This document shows, piece by piece, positions 1 to 11,203 of a DNA stretch of 64,000 nucleotides. Source of the stretch: Auriscalpium vulgare (taxonomy: Eukaryota; Basidiomycota; Agaricomycetes; Russulales; Auriscalpiaceae). Position numbers and translations under genes: made by a program. Every line of letters starts with the position of its first letter. Position 1 is the first letter of the stretch. The stretch covers positions 2,108,001-2,172,000 of the forward strand of contig JAHBBC010000004.1 in the NCBI GenBank assembly GCA_019915015.1, written 5' to 3'. A model generated the notes under the pieces. The model had not been told where the DNA came from and did no database searches. It saw only the letters and a list, made by a program, of their open reading frames with translations.

Positions 1-237
1 ATCGCGTTCTCGACGCCGCTGTTCCTGTCAAAGTCGTCGTCGGGCCCGTATTTTCTGTTCGGCACGTGCTCGCTGGTCACCGTCGTCGTGTGCGTGCTCT
101 TCCAGCCGGAGAGCCGCGGCGTGTCGCTGGAGGGGCTCGACGCGATTTTCGAGGTCAGCCCGTGGCGCAAGTTTTTGGCGCGCAGGGCTCGCCGGGCGCA
201 TGAAGAGGCGTATGTGATGCGTGCGCAGGGGATCTGA
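1..237 (+). CDS. 3' end of an MFS sugar transporter gene (5' cut by window edge)
   Basis: The frame is open from base 1 to TGA at 235-237 and encodes the last transmembrane helix and cytoplasmic tail of a sugar-porter type MFS protein: SSGPYFLFGTC, then a hydrophobic stretch ending VCVLFQ and the family motif ESRGVSLEGLDAIFE. The same exon, nearly identical, ends the transporter copy at 17607-19572, where it follows an intron acceptor, so this is the last exon of a gene lying to the left. Whether that gene is intact cannot be seen. It sits directly upstream of kinase copy K1, the same order seen before K2, which suggests the transporter belongs to the duplicated unit. Confidence 0.8.
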   Translation: MAFSTPLFLSKSSSGPYFLFGTCSLVTVVVCVLFQPESRGVSLEGLDAIFEVSPWRKFLARRARRAHEEAYVMRAQGI

Positions 238-580
238 CGGAAGCGCGAGGTTTGGGTTCACTACCTGGGGGACACTCCGTCGACTGATGTAGTTTGCTTG
301 CCCTCTATTGTTTGCATTTGCTTCGATCTTACACATCGTCTTCCTCCAGAATATACTCTCGCCTGAAAAATTCTTTACAGCAGCGCACATTGTCAATGCT
401 CTGGGATTAGAGAACATTCTGTACGCACCAGCATCAACAGCTGGCCTTGGTAGAAACGAAGACTAAGTCACAAGTAATGTCTGGCTCCGACTCGTCACGC
501 ACGTGCTATCAGTATGTGGCCCACTTTAACGAAGCTCATAAGCTTGACTGGTTCGGTCTGCCTCTGTCCACTTCCACTCC
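238..580. promoter_or_regulatory. K1 upstream region with a block shared with K4
   Basis: There is no gene here. The block at 499-527 (cgcacgtg, then tatcagtatgtggcccactt) recurs with few changes at 15109-15137, upstream of K4. This marks K1 and K4 as one promoter type, distinct from K2/K3/K5. The block contains the palindrome CACGTG. Confidence 0.5.
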
Positions 581-2222
581 ATGGCCTTCCTTCGCAAAAT
601 CTTCTCGGCGACTTCTCGTGCAGTAGAGGTGGTGTTTCCGGAGGAAGACCTTCTCCTCAATGTGCCTCAAGGTGACGGGTTCTTCCTCACAAGGCCAGGT
701 GCCCTACTCAAGGACGGCCGCTACAAGGTCATCCGCAAGCTGGGAAGAGGACGTTGCTCAAGCACTTTCCTTGTAGAAGATCTTTTACAGAGGTATGTTC
801 CCGTATCTTGAGTGAAGCATATCCTGAGCATGCGTCAGGAATGAGAGTGACAAATACTTGGCGATCAAAGTACTGTCCGTCTACTCCACCATCGCTCTCG
901 AGAAAGGCATTATCCACGAGCTCGACGTTCTCCAATCCATACATGATCTACCATCGGGCAGTATCAGGCCGCCTCTTCCTATTCTGAAGGATGATTTTGC
1001 CCTGCGAGGACCTCACGGGGTTTACTATTGCTTCGTGACCCGGCCACTACGCTCGACCATTCACGCCGAACGCGCCGCTTCCCCGACGGGAAGACTCAGC
1101 GTCTACGTCACGAAGCCTATCATTTATTGCGTAGTAGATGCCGTGCAGTTCCTACACGCGCGCGACATAATCCATGCAGGCATGTGGCACCTCTCCGGTC
1201 TCACACCCACGTCATCTTGGCTGACCGCTGTGTAAATATCAAAGCAGATAATGTTCTACTTTATGGCACATTGACGGCAGATATTGAAGAAACTCTCGCC
1301 AAGGAGCCGCCATCTGTCGACGGCACGTTCGAATTCGAAGGCAAACAATACCCAATAATGCGTTCACAACCCTTCCCATCCAGTATGCCACTGTGGAACA
1401 CGTCACCTTTCGATTCATAAACTATTTACGTTGTTTTGAGTGATCTTGGTTCAGGTGCGGTGCTCTGAAGTTCTTGTCTTCAGATCTTGGCATGCTCAAG
1501 CTTTGAGTGCAGCGTTGTGGTTGAATAAGCCGACGCCTAGCGGCGACATCGGCGCTTTCGCGCTACGTGCGCCGGAGAACGTGATCCGCGCGGAGTGCGG
1601 AAAAGCGATCGACATCTGGGCTATCGGTTGCATGGTGCGTCCGACTTGCGCTGTCATTACTCCTGTTTGCATTCTCTGCACCGATCAGCGCTGACGACCT
1701 TCTCCAGACGTATGAATTGCTCGCCGGCCAGATTCTCTTCTCTGCACCGATCAGCGCTGACGACCTTCTCCAGACGTATGAATTGCTCGCCGGCCAGATT
1801 CTCTTCCAGCCTACGCCCTCTGACGACCTCACGCCGGACGAAAATCTCCTACTTCTCCAGTATGCACTGACAGGAGAGACACTTAACAAAGACCTTGTCG
1901 AGCAATCTCGGGTCAGGAAGCAGTACTTTGACGGCGAAGGTGAGCTCTGTTTGCTTCGCCACATCCGAGTACGACGTCTAATCGGCATCGCGAAGGTAAC
2001 TTGATCAAAGCCAAGACAAACCCTCACCCGTCTCGGACCATCAAGTCACTTTTGGAACAGAATAGCGAGCTCACTGCGAAGCACGTTGACGCTGCTTCTC
2101 GATTTATGGGAGATTGCTTGCGGCTGAACCCTGGAGATCGAATGAGTGCTGATCAGCTGGGAATGCACGAGTGGTTGGATACCGCGTTTATGGGAGACGC
2201 AGAGGATCATGAGGACGATTGA
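581..2222 (+). pseudogene. K1: SRPK-like protein kinase, degenerate copy
   Basis: The layout matches intact copy K3: exon 1 581-792 (glycine loop LGRGRCSSTF), exon 2 839-1179 (LAIK lysine, RDIIHA), exon 3 from 1236 (NIKADN where the others have DIKADN), then LRAPE, DIWAIGC, the YELLAGQILF exon and the C-terminal exon ending at TGA 2220-2222. Three defects are visible. The acceptor before the catalytic-loop exon is AA instead of AG (1234-1235). Because of the same change the loop codon is Asn-like. TAA at 1418-1420 stops exon 3 just before the DLGS motif. A 66-bp exact tandem duplication (1675-1740 and 1741-1806) doubles the acceptor and start of the YELLAG exon. It faces F1 tail to tail. I call it a pseudogene. 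Confidence 0.8.
1675..1806 (+). repeat. 66-bp perfect tandem duplication across a splice acceptor of K1
   Basis: Two abutting copies (1675-1740, 1741-1806) each contain the polypyrimidine stretch, the CAG acceptor and the first codons of the YELLAGQILF exon. The length is 22 codons, so either acceptor keeps frame. The other kinase copies have one such segment. Confidence 0.9.
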
Positions 2223-2709
2223 CGATCTAGCTGACCAGTCCCATGCTGCTCAGTCTCTAATGCTCTAGTTCTGTGACTGTCTCTGCGAATGTGTTAGACA
2301 TGCGACTATTGATTGTTGGCAGAGTGACCGCGAAACCGCAATTGGTGTAAGCCCATCTGAGTCGCCGATCGCTCGGTGACTGGCCCGATCGGACCCATGG
2401 GTGCCAAATATTTCTGTGCGAAGGGCAAGGAAATGCTGACGACGAGGACAAGGAATTCACATCGGACGCCGTGAGGGAAGATTGCGGTGTGTCTGTGGTA
2501 ACATGTCGAACACGCGAGCTTGGAAAGCTTTAGCCTATGACAAAAGATGGCATTTAGGGAGTAAATGGTACAAGGACAAAATCATTTCACGATGCCGAAA
2601 CGAAAACTACGGGTTTACAGATGACACATCGTTCTAACGGAAAATACTGTGAACAGATAATATCAGCGCCCGGCGCGCAATGGTCCGTGTAAGAGGTCAG
2701 GACATACCT
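2223..2709. other. Intergenic region between convergent K1 and F1
   Basis: No gene is seen. It holds the 3' ends of both genes and, at 2364-2384, the conserved motif gccgatcgctcggtgactggc that follows every plus-strand kinase copy. Confidence 0.5.
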
Positions 2710-4107
2710 TTATCGGCCGGACTCTGCACACTGATCTGCTGACAGTCCAGCGTTAGTTATCATGCCGCGAATGTAGTCGTTCGACTTGAAAGTTATGGTT
2801 TCAGTGTCCGTCAGAATGCCAACCCTATATAAATCCTTCATGCGGGGGTGCCACGGGTGAACATATCTTAGTGTCACAGTGAGATGGGGGCGAGGAGGTC
2901 CCATCCCAGGCGTCTTTATTGACGCCAGTATATCCGCCGCGTGGCCCGGCCCGCAGCGCAGGGTGGAGAGATTGGGGAGGACCGCAGGGGGAAGCGTCAG
3001 GGGAAGTTCCACAAGATCTTGATCGGTGACATGGTCAAGGGCCCCCACGAGCGGACGACAGCTGAAAAACTCGTCGACTTCAAAAGATCGAATATTGGAA
3101 TTGGCCGCCAGAAATGTTGACGCCTCCTCGGGGTGGCACGCCACGCCTTCAAGTTTAACATGCTCCAAGTCGGGCCACTGGCCGGTCAACACCGATTTCC
3201 CAAACAGCGGAGGAGGATAACCCTCGGAAACTGGGTCGGGAAAGCAGAGCTTCAGGGTCTGATTTGTTTCTGGTTAGCGAACGGTTTAGATCGTAACAAG
3301 TGGATGCCTCGCACCTGGAGTTTCGGGCATCGCTCACGCAGCATGATACCAAGAGCCTCTCCGTCGGACGGCAGCCCTTCGAACCCCAATGTCTCCGTTT
3401 TGTATTCGAAGACCGTGAGGTTTGACAGGGTAAAGATCTAAGACACGTCAGACAACGCGAGGGAGATAATGATTGGTTGCTCACATTGGTGCAATGGAAT
3501 ATCTCCCCAAGTCCCCTTCCTCGACGTACAGGGCCGAACACGACCGCAGCGCCGTCCAAATATCATCTCGCTTCATTCCCGGCTCCACCAAAGGAAATCT
3601 GTACGGAAAAGAACTCCATTTAAGCGAGAGCAGGTTGCTCATATTGGCGAATGCAGCCATCATCGGCTTCTCCACGCGCCGCCACATTTCACCCTCGTCG
3701 GTGTAGTCGGGCCGGGCAGTGCAATGCCAGCAGTCTGGACTGGCTTTGCAGAACGACTTCGGAAATTGCCATCCACCGCCGTAGGGGCAGATGCTATCCT
3801 GAATGTCGATGTGGCGGACGTTGCGCGCAAGAGCGGCATCTGCGGCCAATGCTTCCCAGAAGCAGAGTGCCTTCACCGGGCAACGCAGTGAGCGCAGTTG
3901 CGTGTGGCGAGGCGATGCAATTGCTGCGAAGAGTCGACAACTCAATGTGAAGGCCCTGAGGTCTTCTGGGGAGTCTAGCCAATCCGTGATTTCGTGGAAG
4001 ATCTCTATTGGCACGAAGATCTCTGTTGGCACCTTCTCTGTTCATACAGTCAGAACCTACAGTATTATGTGAAGTTTGTGCCCACCTGGCATGTAGAATG
4101 TGTTCAT
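2710..4107 (-). pseudogene. F1: F-box protein gene with leucine-rich C-terminus, frameshifted copy
   Basis: On the F3 model the exons are 4107-4086 (22 nt, MNTFYMP), 4037-3485, 3437-3315 and 3258-2710, with introns of 47-56 nt that all have GT/AG ends. Exon 2 encodes the F-box (EIFHEITDWLDSPEDL, then LSCRLFAAIASPRHT), and the later exons encode a leucine-rich region ending at TAA 2710-2712. The F-box start shows a short duplication (PTEIF, then PIEIF). One G is missing from a G-run near 3510 compared with F2, and nine bases are missing nearby. The frame therefore shifts seven codons before the end of exon 2, and the C-terminal half is out of frame. F-box proteins usually bind Skp1 in SCF ubiquitin ligases; whether these do is unknown. 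A homopolymer sequencing error cannot be excluded. Confidence 0.75.
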
Positions 4108-4988
4108 CGCTGCAGAGGGTGTTGAACATGCGGCCATTGGATGGTGGTAGATGGATAAGTTCTGGTCAGTCAGAGACCCGGCCATAATGTTGACTCACGT
4201 GACAACTTGTCCGCCGATGTGACTTGGCAAAAGCTGGTGCTTGCCCACGCTTGGGCCCGAACCTAATACTACCACTGCAAGTATTTGGCTGCCATGCGGA
4301 TCCTGGCCGTAAGTCATGTATCTCTGACGGAAGGGCGCATGATGAGCCCTGATCCGGGGAGGCTCGTCTATCTGCATCGATGAAATTCGCGGTAAGATTT
4401 CACTGGGCTCTTGTCCGCAAGGCTGACTAGTTCTTCGAGGATACTATCCTGCAGTTGTCAGGACCGCACTGGCAATCCCAAATGCATATTGCACAGGCCA
4501 GTATCGATGATGTTTTCGTGAGTTTTGCCTCCTGAATGCTGACAACTTTCTTGTGGGATATTTGTCGCAGTCCTCGCCTGACTGCTCGCACTGTCAGTTG
4601 CGAGGACCCAAATAACGGGATCTTAATTGGATCCCGGTCTTTATCTTGAACTACGTCTGTACGCATCTGCCCGCGACTGCCCAATGGCGACCGTCTCCAG
4701 TGAGCGTTCCAGTTGTCTTCGTACCGTACGACATATCAGGGAGTTCTTCCCAACTCACCGTTTGAGCTAATTGGGCCTGTCGGCTGGGAATGCAAGTCCT
4801 ACCTGGCGCAAATTAAATCGTATCGATGATCAAGAGTGCCTGGTTTGCGTAAAGCGGAACGAGTCGTACTAGGGCAACGAGTGGCGTCAAATTCCAGTAA
4901 AGCCAGGCATATAAGTATATGTACGCGCCCTCTGGGTCTTTTCTGAGCCCGCTGAGTGAACTGCCGTGCTAGGTGATTTTCTTTGAAT
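4108..4988. other. Intergenic region between F1 and the deaminase-like gene
   Basis: I see no gene. A TATA-like element tataagtatat lies at 4910-4920, about 80 nt before the first in-frame ATG of the next gene, and is its likely core promoter. Confidence 0.45.
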
Positions 4989-5923
4989 ATGCATGATTAC
5001 TTTACTGACGAAGGCACGGTCATATACTACAGATTCGCAATCATGGCCGGATACTCTATGCCAATGCCATCTCACGGAGCTTATCATCAGAGTCGCGTGG
5101 CGCATGGTAGCGGCTTGCCGAGTGACGATGCTAGTAAGATGCCACTGCTCTATGTAGTCTCGTTATTGACTGTTGTGCAGCCCTCGATGAGCTTGTCGTC
5201 CATTATGAAAAGCAGGACCTCATTAAAGACTTCCCTCCTCGACTAAATGGCATCATCATCACGAACGACCTACGAGCCTCCGCTTTCACGCTGTGGTACA
5301 ACGACCCTAACGCACACCGCATCAAGATTCCTGGGTACAATGGCTCGCAGTACTACTACTTCAGTCCGAGCGAGATGACAGAGGCACTTGCCGACCCTCG
5401 GACCGGTCTTCGAAAGTCTCTGCTAGCATTCACTCAGAAAATCAACGCAGAGAGTCACCAGGATCGCTGGCAAAGACCGACCGTCACCTCTATCGGCTGG
5501 AACAAAGAGATGGGCATGGTTGCCTTTGGGTCAACCAACAAGCTCTGGCAGGTTCCAGATCAAGATCTTCGGAACCTGCAGCGCGAAGCCAGAAATCCTT
5601 GGAAGGATGAAGATTTCTTCCGCGCTCTCGTCCAACAACACGCATCAGCCAAGGCGTCGATAGGGTGGAAGGCGGGACATCCGCCAGGAAACTGCGCCGA
5701 GTGGAATATTCCAAACGCACTGAGCATGCCAGGGACTGTCGTTCACTTGCTGAGCATCAAAGGGGCTACCGGAGACCCCATGCCGATGTGCCGTTATTGC
5801 GCGGTCATGGTGAAGGAGGTATGCCGACGAAACAACATCAGTGTACTTGAGTATACGGGGCCGGCGACGGTGAGAGAGTACCGCTGGCTGCCAAATGGTT
5901 TATGGTCGGGCGATCAGGCCTAG
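4989..5923 (+). CDS. Hypothetical protein with CAE...CxxC zinc-deaminase-like signature
   Basis: Two exons: 4989-5133 and 5181-5923, joined by a 47-nt GT-AG intron (5134-5180). Splicing gives one frame of 295 residues ending in TAG, or 277 if translation starts at the ATG at 5043 (MAGYSMPMP). I chose 4989 as the first in-frame ATG after the TATA-like element. The C-terminal third contains PPGNCAEWNIP and, about 30 residues later, PMCRYCAVMV. A Cys/His-Ala-Glu triplet followed by a C-x2-C pair is the metal-binding and catalytic pattern of the cytidine-deaminase-like superfamily. The N-terminal part (LVVHYEKQDLIKDFPP, and a GSQYYYF turn) I do not recognise. No signal peptide or membrane segment is seen. 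It lies alone between kinase/F-box units and shows no damage. The enzyme class is inferred from the motif only; it may be a non-enzymatic relative or a chance match. Confidence 0.6.
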
Positions 5924-7319
5924 GCTTGAAGTGTTGAAGGAAGGGACGAATTCATGACTAGAGTTTACAGGTTCTTGTATAATTACTTCAATGAAATTTC
6001 CAGGTTAGGATACGGGCGTACTACTCGGGTCCTCAAGCTCGTGACGAGCCGTGCAGTGCAAATGCGCACGACGCCAAGCGCTGTCCGATCAGGTATGGCG
6101 TGCATGTTGCTCCATGTCACTGCAAATCAGACGACCCCGTCGCAGGAGGGTCGCCTAGTGAATAACAGCGACGATAGCTGAATGTTATTTTCTCTTCCCT
6201 AGAGTTGAAAGCTTCAATAGTGACCGTGCGAGAACCGCCACTGTGAGCCGTAGCATCAGATCGCGCAGGTGATGAGTACAGTACACTGCAGTACCTTTGT
6301 GGACTCTGGAGGACTGCATCCACAGCGCGTGCGTCGGGAAGTTCCATCCCCAGTCTGCCTTATGAACGTCGCAATTCTTGTCCTTCGATCGTCGTGAGCA
6401 CTAGAGCTTCGCTGGATGAGAAGACGACAAGTGCAGTCTAACTCGCTCAACATACGTTGTTGATTTCACCATGGCGACATCGGCGTTCTTATTTAACTTT
6501 TGACTGCTCCCATTTTGATCTCTTGACGGGCTTGTATTCTTCAATGCTCTGTCCAATGTCCGTGTCAGTACATATGGCAAGCTCAAAAATCAAATCACGG
6601 GGCTTCGTTAGGGCGCTCGGGCATCGGGCAGCAGACTTGCCTCAAACTTGCTTCAAAGAACTCGTGCGTATCGGATGTTGCGCGCCTCAAGCGCCCATGC
6701 ATAAGTACTTTGTACGCATACGTGCAGCGGTTGGACGCACCTCTCCACAGCTCGCGGATGTCCTCTGCAGCCCATGCGCGTCGTCTTCACTGATTCGCAT
6801 CGGGCCGTCTCCGGTGAAGCCAGTGTCGTCGTCAGGCCCGTACTTTCTGTTCGAAACATGCTTGCCGGTCACCGGTCACCGTCGTTGTGTGCGTGCTCTT
6901 CCAGCCCGCGGCGTGTCACTGGACGGCCTCGTCTGGGCGAGCCCTGCGTGCCACCTGTACCAATCTGAGTACCGGGACTCAGTCTACCGTGAGGACCATG
7001 CCGATAGTACGTCGCAGGGGCCTGTGCATCATTTTGTGTCGGATGACTGTGCGCTGGATGGTCAGTTACGGGATCTGTGCAACATTAGTGTCAAGGCGGT
7101 GCCCTACTAGGAGCGGTATCCTTGATGCCCGTCCGATGTTGGTCCGATGAGAAGCCCTGGGATTAGGTGCTAGTAGAGCATCGATGGGAGTGTTAGGGAA
7201 CTGATGAATGATGCGCCGAGCAGGTCACCGCCAAAATTGACGGATCCTGTGTGTTGGTCGCGCTTTCGTGACGGTGGCGAAGAACACCAGCGGATTTTCC
7301 TCGGATGGTGACCTCCTCG
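5924..7319. other. Gene-poor region holding a transporter remnant
   Basis: There is no intact gene. Apart from the transporter fragment at 6822-6940, I see only short non-conserved ORFs. Confidence 0.5.
6822..6940 (+). pseudogene. Remnant of MFS transporter last exon
   Basis: The sequence matches the transporter 3' exon at 1-237 and 19333-19572: SSSGPYFLFETC, followed by a frameshifted form of the VVCVLFQ...RGVSLEGL end. An extra copy of a caccggt stretch and lost bases break the frame. No other transporter exon is found nearby. Like the other two transporter ends, it lies upstream of a kinase copy. Confidence 0.7.
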
Positions 7320-7451
7320 GCTTTTCGGCTCGAGTCATCTGATAATCTGGAGCCCAGACAGCGGTGCCACAGATCTGGATTACGGCGCTTAAACTTGACG
7401 GCGGCAACTCACCAACCGGCGCCGTCTCCATGTTCTGCCTCTTCCCCCAAC
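7320..7451 (+). promoter_or_regulatory. K2 upstream block shared with K3 and K5
   Basis: The segment ending in tcttcccccaacATG contains gagcccagacagcggtgcc and a gccgtctcc(a/c)tgttc block. Both occur in nearly the same order upstream of K3 (11095-11203) and K5 (23542-23670, minus strand). It is probably the promoter and 5' leader of this kinase subtype. Confidence 0.5.
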
Positions 7452-9032
7452 ATGACCTTGCTTCGCAATGTCCTCCCAGAAGCTCCTCGTGTAGTCGAAA
7501 TGCTCTTCCGAGAGGAAAACCTCCTTCCCAACGTGCCTCAGGGGCACGGTTATTTTCTCACTCGGCCGGGTGCCCTACTCAAGGCCGGCCGCTACAAGGT
7601 CATCCGCAAACTTGGAAGAGGACGCTGCTCAAACACTTTCCTCGTTGAAGATCTTTCACCGAGGTATGCCCTCTTGTCTTCGGTTCAGAAGTCTTCTGAG
7701 CACGCTTTATTAGGGATGACCTTAAATACTTGGCGGTCAAAGTCCTGTCCGTCTCCTCCGATACCATCGCTCTCGAGAAAGGCTTTATCCAAGAGCTCGA
7801 CGTTCTCCAGGTAGTACAAGATGCGTCATCGGGCGCGGGCCGTCGCCATCCGCCTCTTCCTATTCTCGTGGATCACTTTGCCCAGCAAGGACCTCACGGG
7901 GTTCACTACTGCTTCGTGACCCAGCCCCTACGCTCGGACATCCACGCCTATCGCGCCACTGCCCCTACCGGGAGACTAAGCGTTCACATGTTAGGCCTAT
8001 CATTTGCTTTACATTGGAAGCCGTCCGATTTCTACACACGCGCGACATAATTCACGCAGGCATGTGGCTTCTCTCCGTTCTCACTCCCCCGTCATCTTGG
8101 CTGAATGCTGGGTAGATATCAAAGCGGATAATGTTCTATTTCTTGGGCCATCGACGTCAGAGATCGAAGAAATCATCGCAAAGGAGCCGCCAGTGATTGA
8201 CGGCACGTTCGAACTCGAAGGCAAACAATACCCAATAATGCGTTCACAACCCTTCTCAGCCAGGATGCCATGGAACTCGTCGCCGCTCGATGCGGAGACT
8301 ATTGTCACCGTTTTAAGCGACCTTGGTTCAGGTGCGGTGCTCCTGGGTTTTCGTATGCGGAACTCTGGTGTGCTCAGGCTTTGAGCGCAGCGCTGTCGTC
8401 AGATAAGCCAATGTCTAGTGGCGACATCGGCGCTTTTGCACTACGTGCGCCGGAGAACGTGATCCGCGCAGAGTGCGGAAAAGCGATCGACATCTGGGCC
8501 ATCGGCTGCATGGTGCGTACGACTGCGCGGTCACCTTTCCTCTTTGCGCTCTCTGCCCCGACCAGCGCTGACGACGTTCTGCAGACGTATGAATTGCTTG
8601 CCGGCCAAATTCTATTTCAACCTACGCCCTCTGACGACCTCACACCGGACGAAAGTCTCCTACTCCTTCAGTACGCCCTGACGGGAGAGACTTTGAACAA
8701 AGAGCTTGTGGAGCAATCGCGGGTCAGGGAGCAGTACTTCGACGACGAAGGTGAGCATTGACTGCTTCGCCACATCCGAGCATGATATCTGATCTGCATC
8801 GCAAGGTAACTTGATCAAAGCCAAGACAAACCCTCACCCGTCTCGGACCATCAAGTCACTATTGGAACAGAACACCGAGCTCACTGCAAGGCAGGTCAAC
8901 GCTGCTTCTCAGTTTATTGGAGACTGCTTGCGGCTGAATCCCGGCGATCGAATAGCTGCTGAACAGTTGGACATGCACGAGTGGTTGGAGACCGCGTTTA
9001 TGGCATGCGCAGATGATCATGAGGACGATTAA
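7452..9032 (+). pseudogene. K2: SRPK-like protein kinase, single-frameshift copy
   Basis: It has the same six-exon layout and almost the same length as K3. Exon 1 (MTLLRNVLPEAP) has the glycine loop LGRGRCSNTF, and the next exon has YLAVKVLS and the C-helix glutamate in FIQELDVLQ. After LSVH, near 7990-7996, one base is missing relative to K3/K4, and the frame leaves the kinase sequence before RDIIHA. The catalytic intron after RDIIHA (8060-8115) begins GC and ends TAG. Downstream exons (DIKADNVLF, DLGS, LRAPENV, DIWAIGCM, YELLAGQILF, PGDRIAAEQL) remain open. Without the one-base loss it would be a full kinase. It faces F2 tail to tail. Confidence 0.8.
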
Positions 9033-9459
9033 CGATTTTGCTGGCCGGTCCTATATCGCCCAGTCTCTGATGCTCCAGTTCTGCGATCGATTTGTGTGCG
9101 AATGTGATGTACTTATGCGGCTATTAAATGCTGGATTGCACGACCATCTCGGTCGCGCCCGCCGATCGCTCGGTGACTGGCGCGATATGAGCTAGTAGAT
9201 GAGCGAAGGGCAAGAAAATGTGCAGTCAGAGTATCCACCCACAAGTGCATCGAACAGCATGAGCAACTTTTAATGTGATTGCATGGTGGTAACAAATAAG
9301 ACACGCGAACTTGGAATTGCGAGGATGAAAACATGAACAAAAGCATGCCAAAACATATTTACAGACGACGCGTCGTTCTAACGGAACATACTGTGAACAA
9401 ATGATATCAGAGCCCGGCGTGTGGTGGAAGACGTCAGGACACACCACGATCTAGGGCAT
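9033..9459. other. Intergenic region between convergent K2 and F2
   Basis: No gene is seen. The conserved kinase 3' motif gccgatcgctcggtgactggc lies at 9161-9181. The rest aligns with the K3-F3 spacer (12785-13282), including the gcgcgatatga tail and a shared catgcaatcacat stretch. Confidence 0.5.
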
Positions 9460-10869
9460 CTATAGCTCTGTAGCTTCGTTTGCTGAGCTTCCAGCACTGG
9501 CTATGATGCCGCGAATGTAGTCGTTCGTGTTAAACGTTACGGTTTCAGTGTCCGTCAGGATGCCAACCCTATATAAGTCCCCCATGCGGGGGTGCCAAGG
9601 GTGAGCAAATCTAAGTGTCACAGTGAGATGGGGACGAGGAGGTCCCATCCCGAGCGTCTTCATCGACGCCAGTATATCCGCCGCATGGCCAGGCGCGCAG
9701 CGCAGGTTGGAGAGATTTGGAAGCACGGCCGGGGGAAGCGTCAGGGGAAGTTCAACGAGGTCTTTGTCGTCGAGATGGTCGAGCGCCCCCGCGAGCGGGC
9801 GACAGCTGAAAAACTCGTCGACTTCAAGACGCCGAATATTGGAATTATTCGCCAAAAATGATGATGCCTCCTCGGGGTGGCACGCCACGCACTCAAGTTG
9901 AACATGCTCCAAGTCGGGCCACTGGCCGCTCAACACCGATTTCCCGAACAGTGGATGAGGATAACCCTCGGAAATTGGGTCGGGGAAGCAAAGCTTCAGC
10001 GTCTTATTGGTTCATGATTAGCGGGCGGACCATAGCGTAACAAGACAGTGCCTCGCACCTGGAGTTTCGGGCATCGCTCACGCAGCATGAGACCGAGAGC
10101 CTTTCCGTCGGACGGCAGCCCTTCGAACCCAAATGTCTCCGTATTCGAGGAACGTGAGGTTTGACAGAGTGAAGATCTAAGACATATCAGAGAATGCGAG
10201 GGAGATTATAGGATCGGTCGCTCACATTGGTGCGGTGGAATATCTCCCCCAAGTCCCCTTCCTCGACGTACAGCGCCGTCATGCTCGAACACGACCGCAG
10301 CGCCGTCCAAATATCATCCCGATTGGTTCCCGGCTCCGCCAAAGGAAATTTATACCGAAAAGAACTCCATTTGAGCGAGAGCAGGTTGCTCATGTTGGCG
10401 AATGCAGCCATCATCAGCTTCTCCACGCATTCCCACATCTCACGGTCGTCGGCATAGTCATGCCTGGCATAGCGATGCCAGCAGTCCGGACTGACTTTGG
10501 TGACCGACTTCGGAAGTTGCCATTCACCGCGGTAGGGCCAGATTTTGTCCTGAATGTCGATGTGGCGGACGTTACGCGCAAGAGCGGCATCTGCGGCTAA
10601 TGCCTTCCCAGACGCAGAGTGCCTTCACTGGGCAACGCAGTGAGCGCAGTTGCGTGTGGCGAGGCGATGCTATCGCCGCAAAGAGTCGACAAGTCAGTGC
10701 GAAGGCCTTCAGGTCGTCTGGGGAGTCTATCCAATCCGTGATTTCGTGGAAAATCTCTGTTGGCATGTTCGCAAGGACGCGGCCAACAGCCGTTTCTCTG
10801 TTTTTGTGCAGTCAGAGTCGATACTTTTGTGCATTATATGTGCTCACCTGGAGTTTCAGCTGCGTTCAT
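9460..10869 (-). pseudogene. F2: F-box/leucine-rich protein gene, twice frameshifted
   Basis: It aligns with F3 over its whole length: a 22-nt first exon (MNAAETP) starting at ATG 10869-10867, the F-box exon (MPTEIFHEITDWIDSPDDL), a short third exon, and a C-terminal leucine-rich exon with LSGQWPDLEHVQLECVACH ending at TAG 9460-9462. One base is lost at the start of exon 2 (agaaacgg for agaaagcgg). One extra base near 10610 follows ALCVWE. The first shift leads to a stop inside the F-box, and the second puts the rest out of frame if translation starts at MPTE. Its 5' end is divergent from K3, 334 bp away. Confidence 0.75.
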
Positions 10870-11203
10870 TGTCACGGATGGTGAAGTTGACAGGGTCGAT
10901 ATTGGATGGCGAAGGTGGGAGACAAACCGAAACGGCAGTCAACGGAGTGATGTGGCACGTGCCTATCATTCAGGCGGCGTCCGACGTCGCGTACTACACA
11001 ACCTCCACTGCGGTCTACGGCCAACCCCCTGCGCCGCATTCGATCGACAGGAGTGCCATTTGCTTCCGCGTTGAGCTTCTGTAGCTGTCGTCCTGGTGAG
11101 TCATCTGGAGCCCAGACAGCGGTGCCCGGTGCCACAAATCCGGTTTACGGCGACAGCACCACCCACCAAGAGCCCGTCTCCCTGTTCAACCTCCTCCCCC
11201 AAC
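10870..11203. promoter_or_regulatory. Shared divergent promoter region of F2 and K3
   Basis: The 334 bp lie between two divergent start codons. The right half (11095-11203) holds the gagcccagacagcggtgcc block common to K2, K3 and K5. The left half matches the F3 upstream region (14691-14760) closely, including gacagggtcgatattggatgg. No ORF is supported. Confidence 0.5.
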
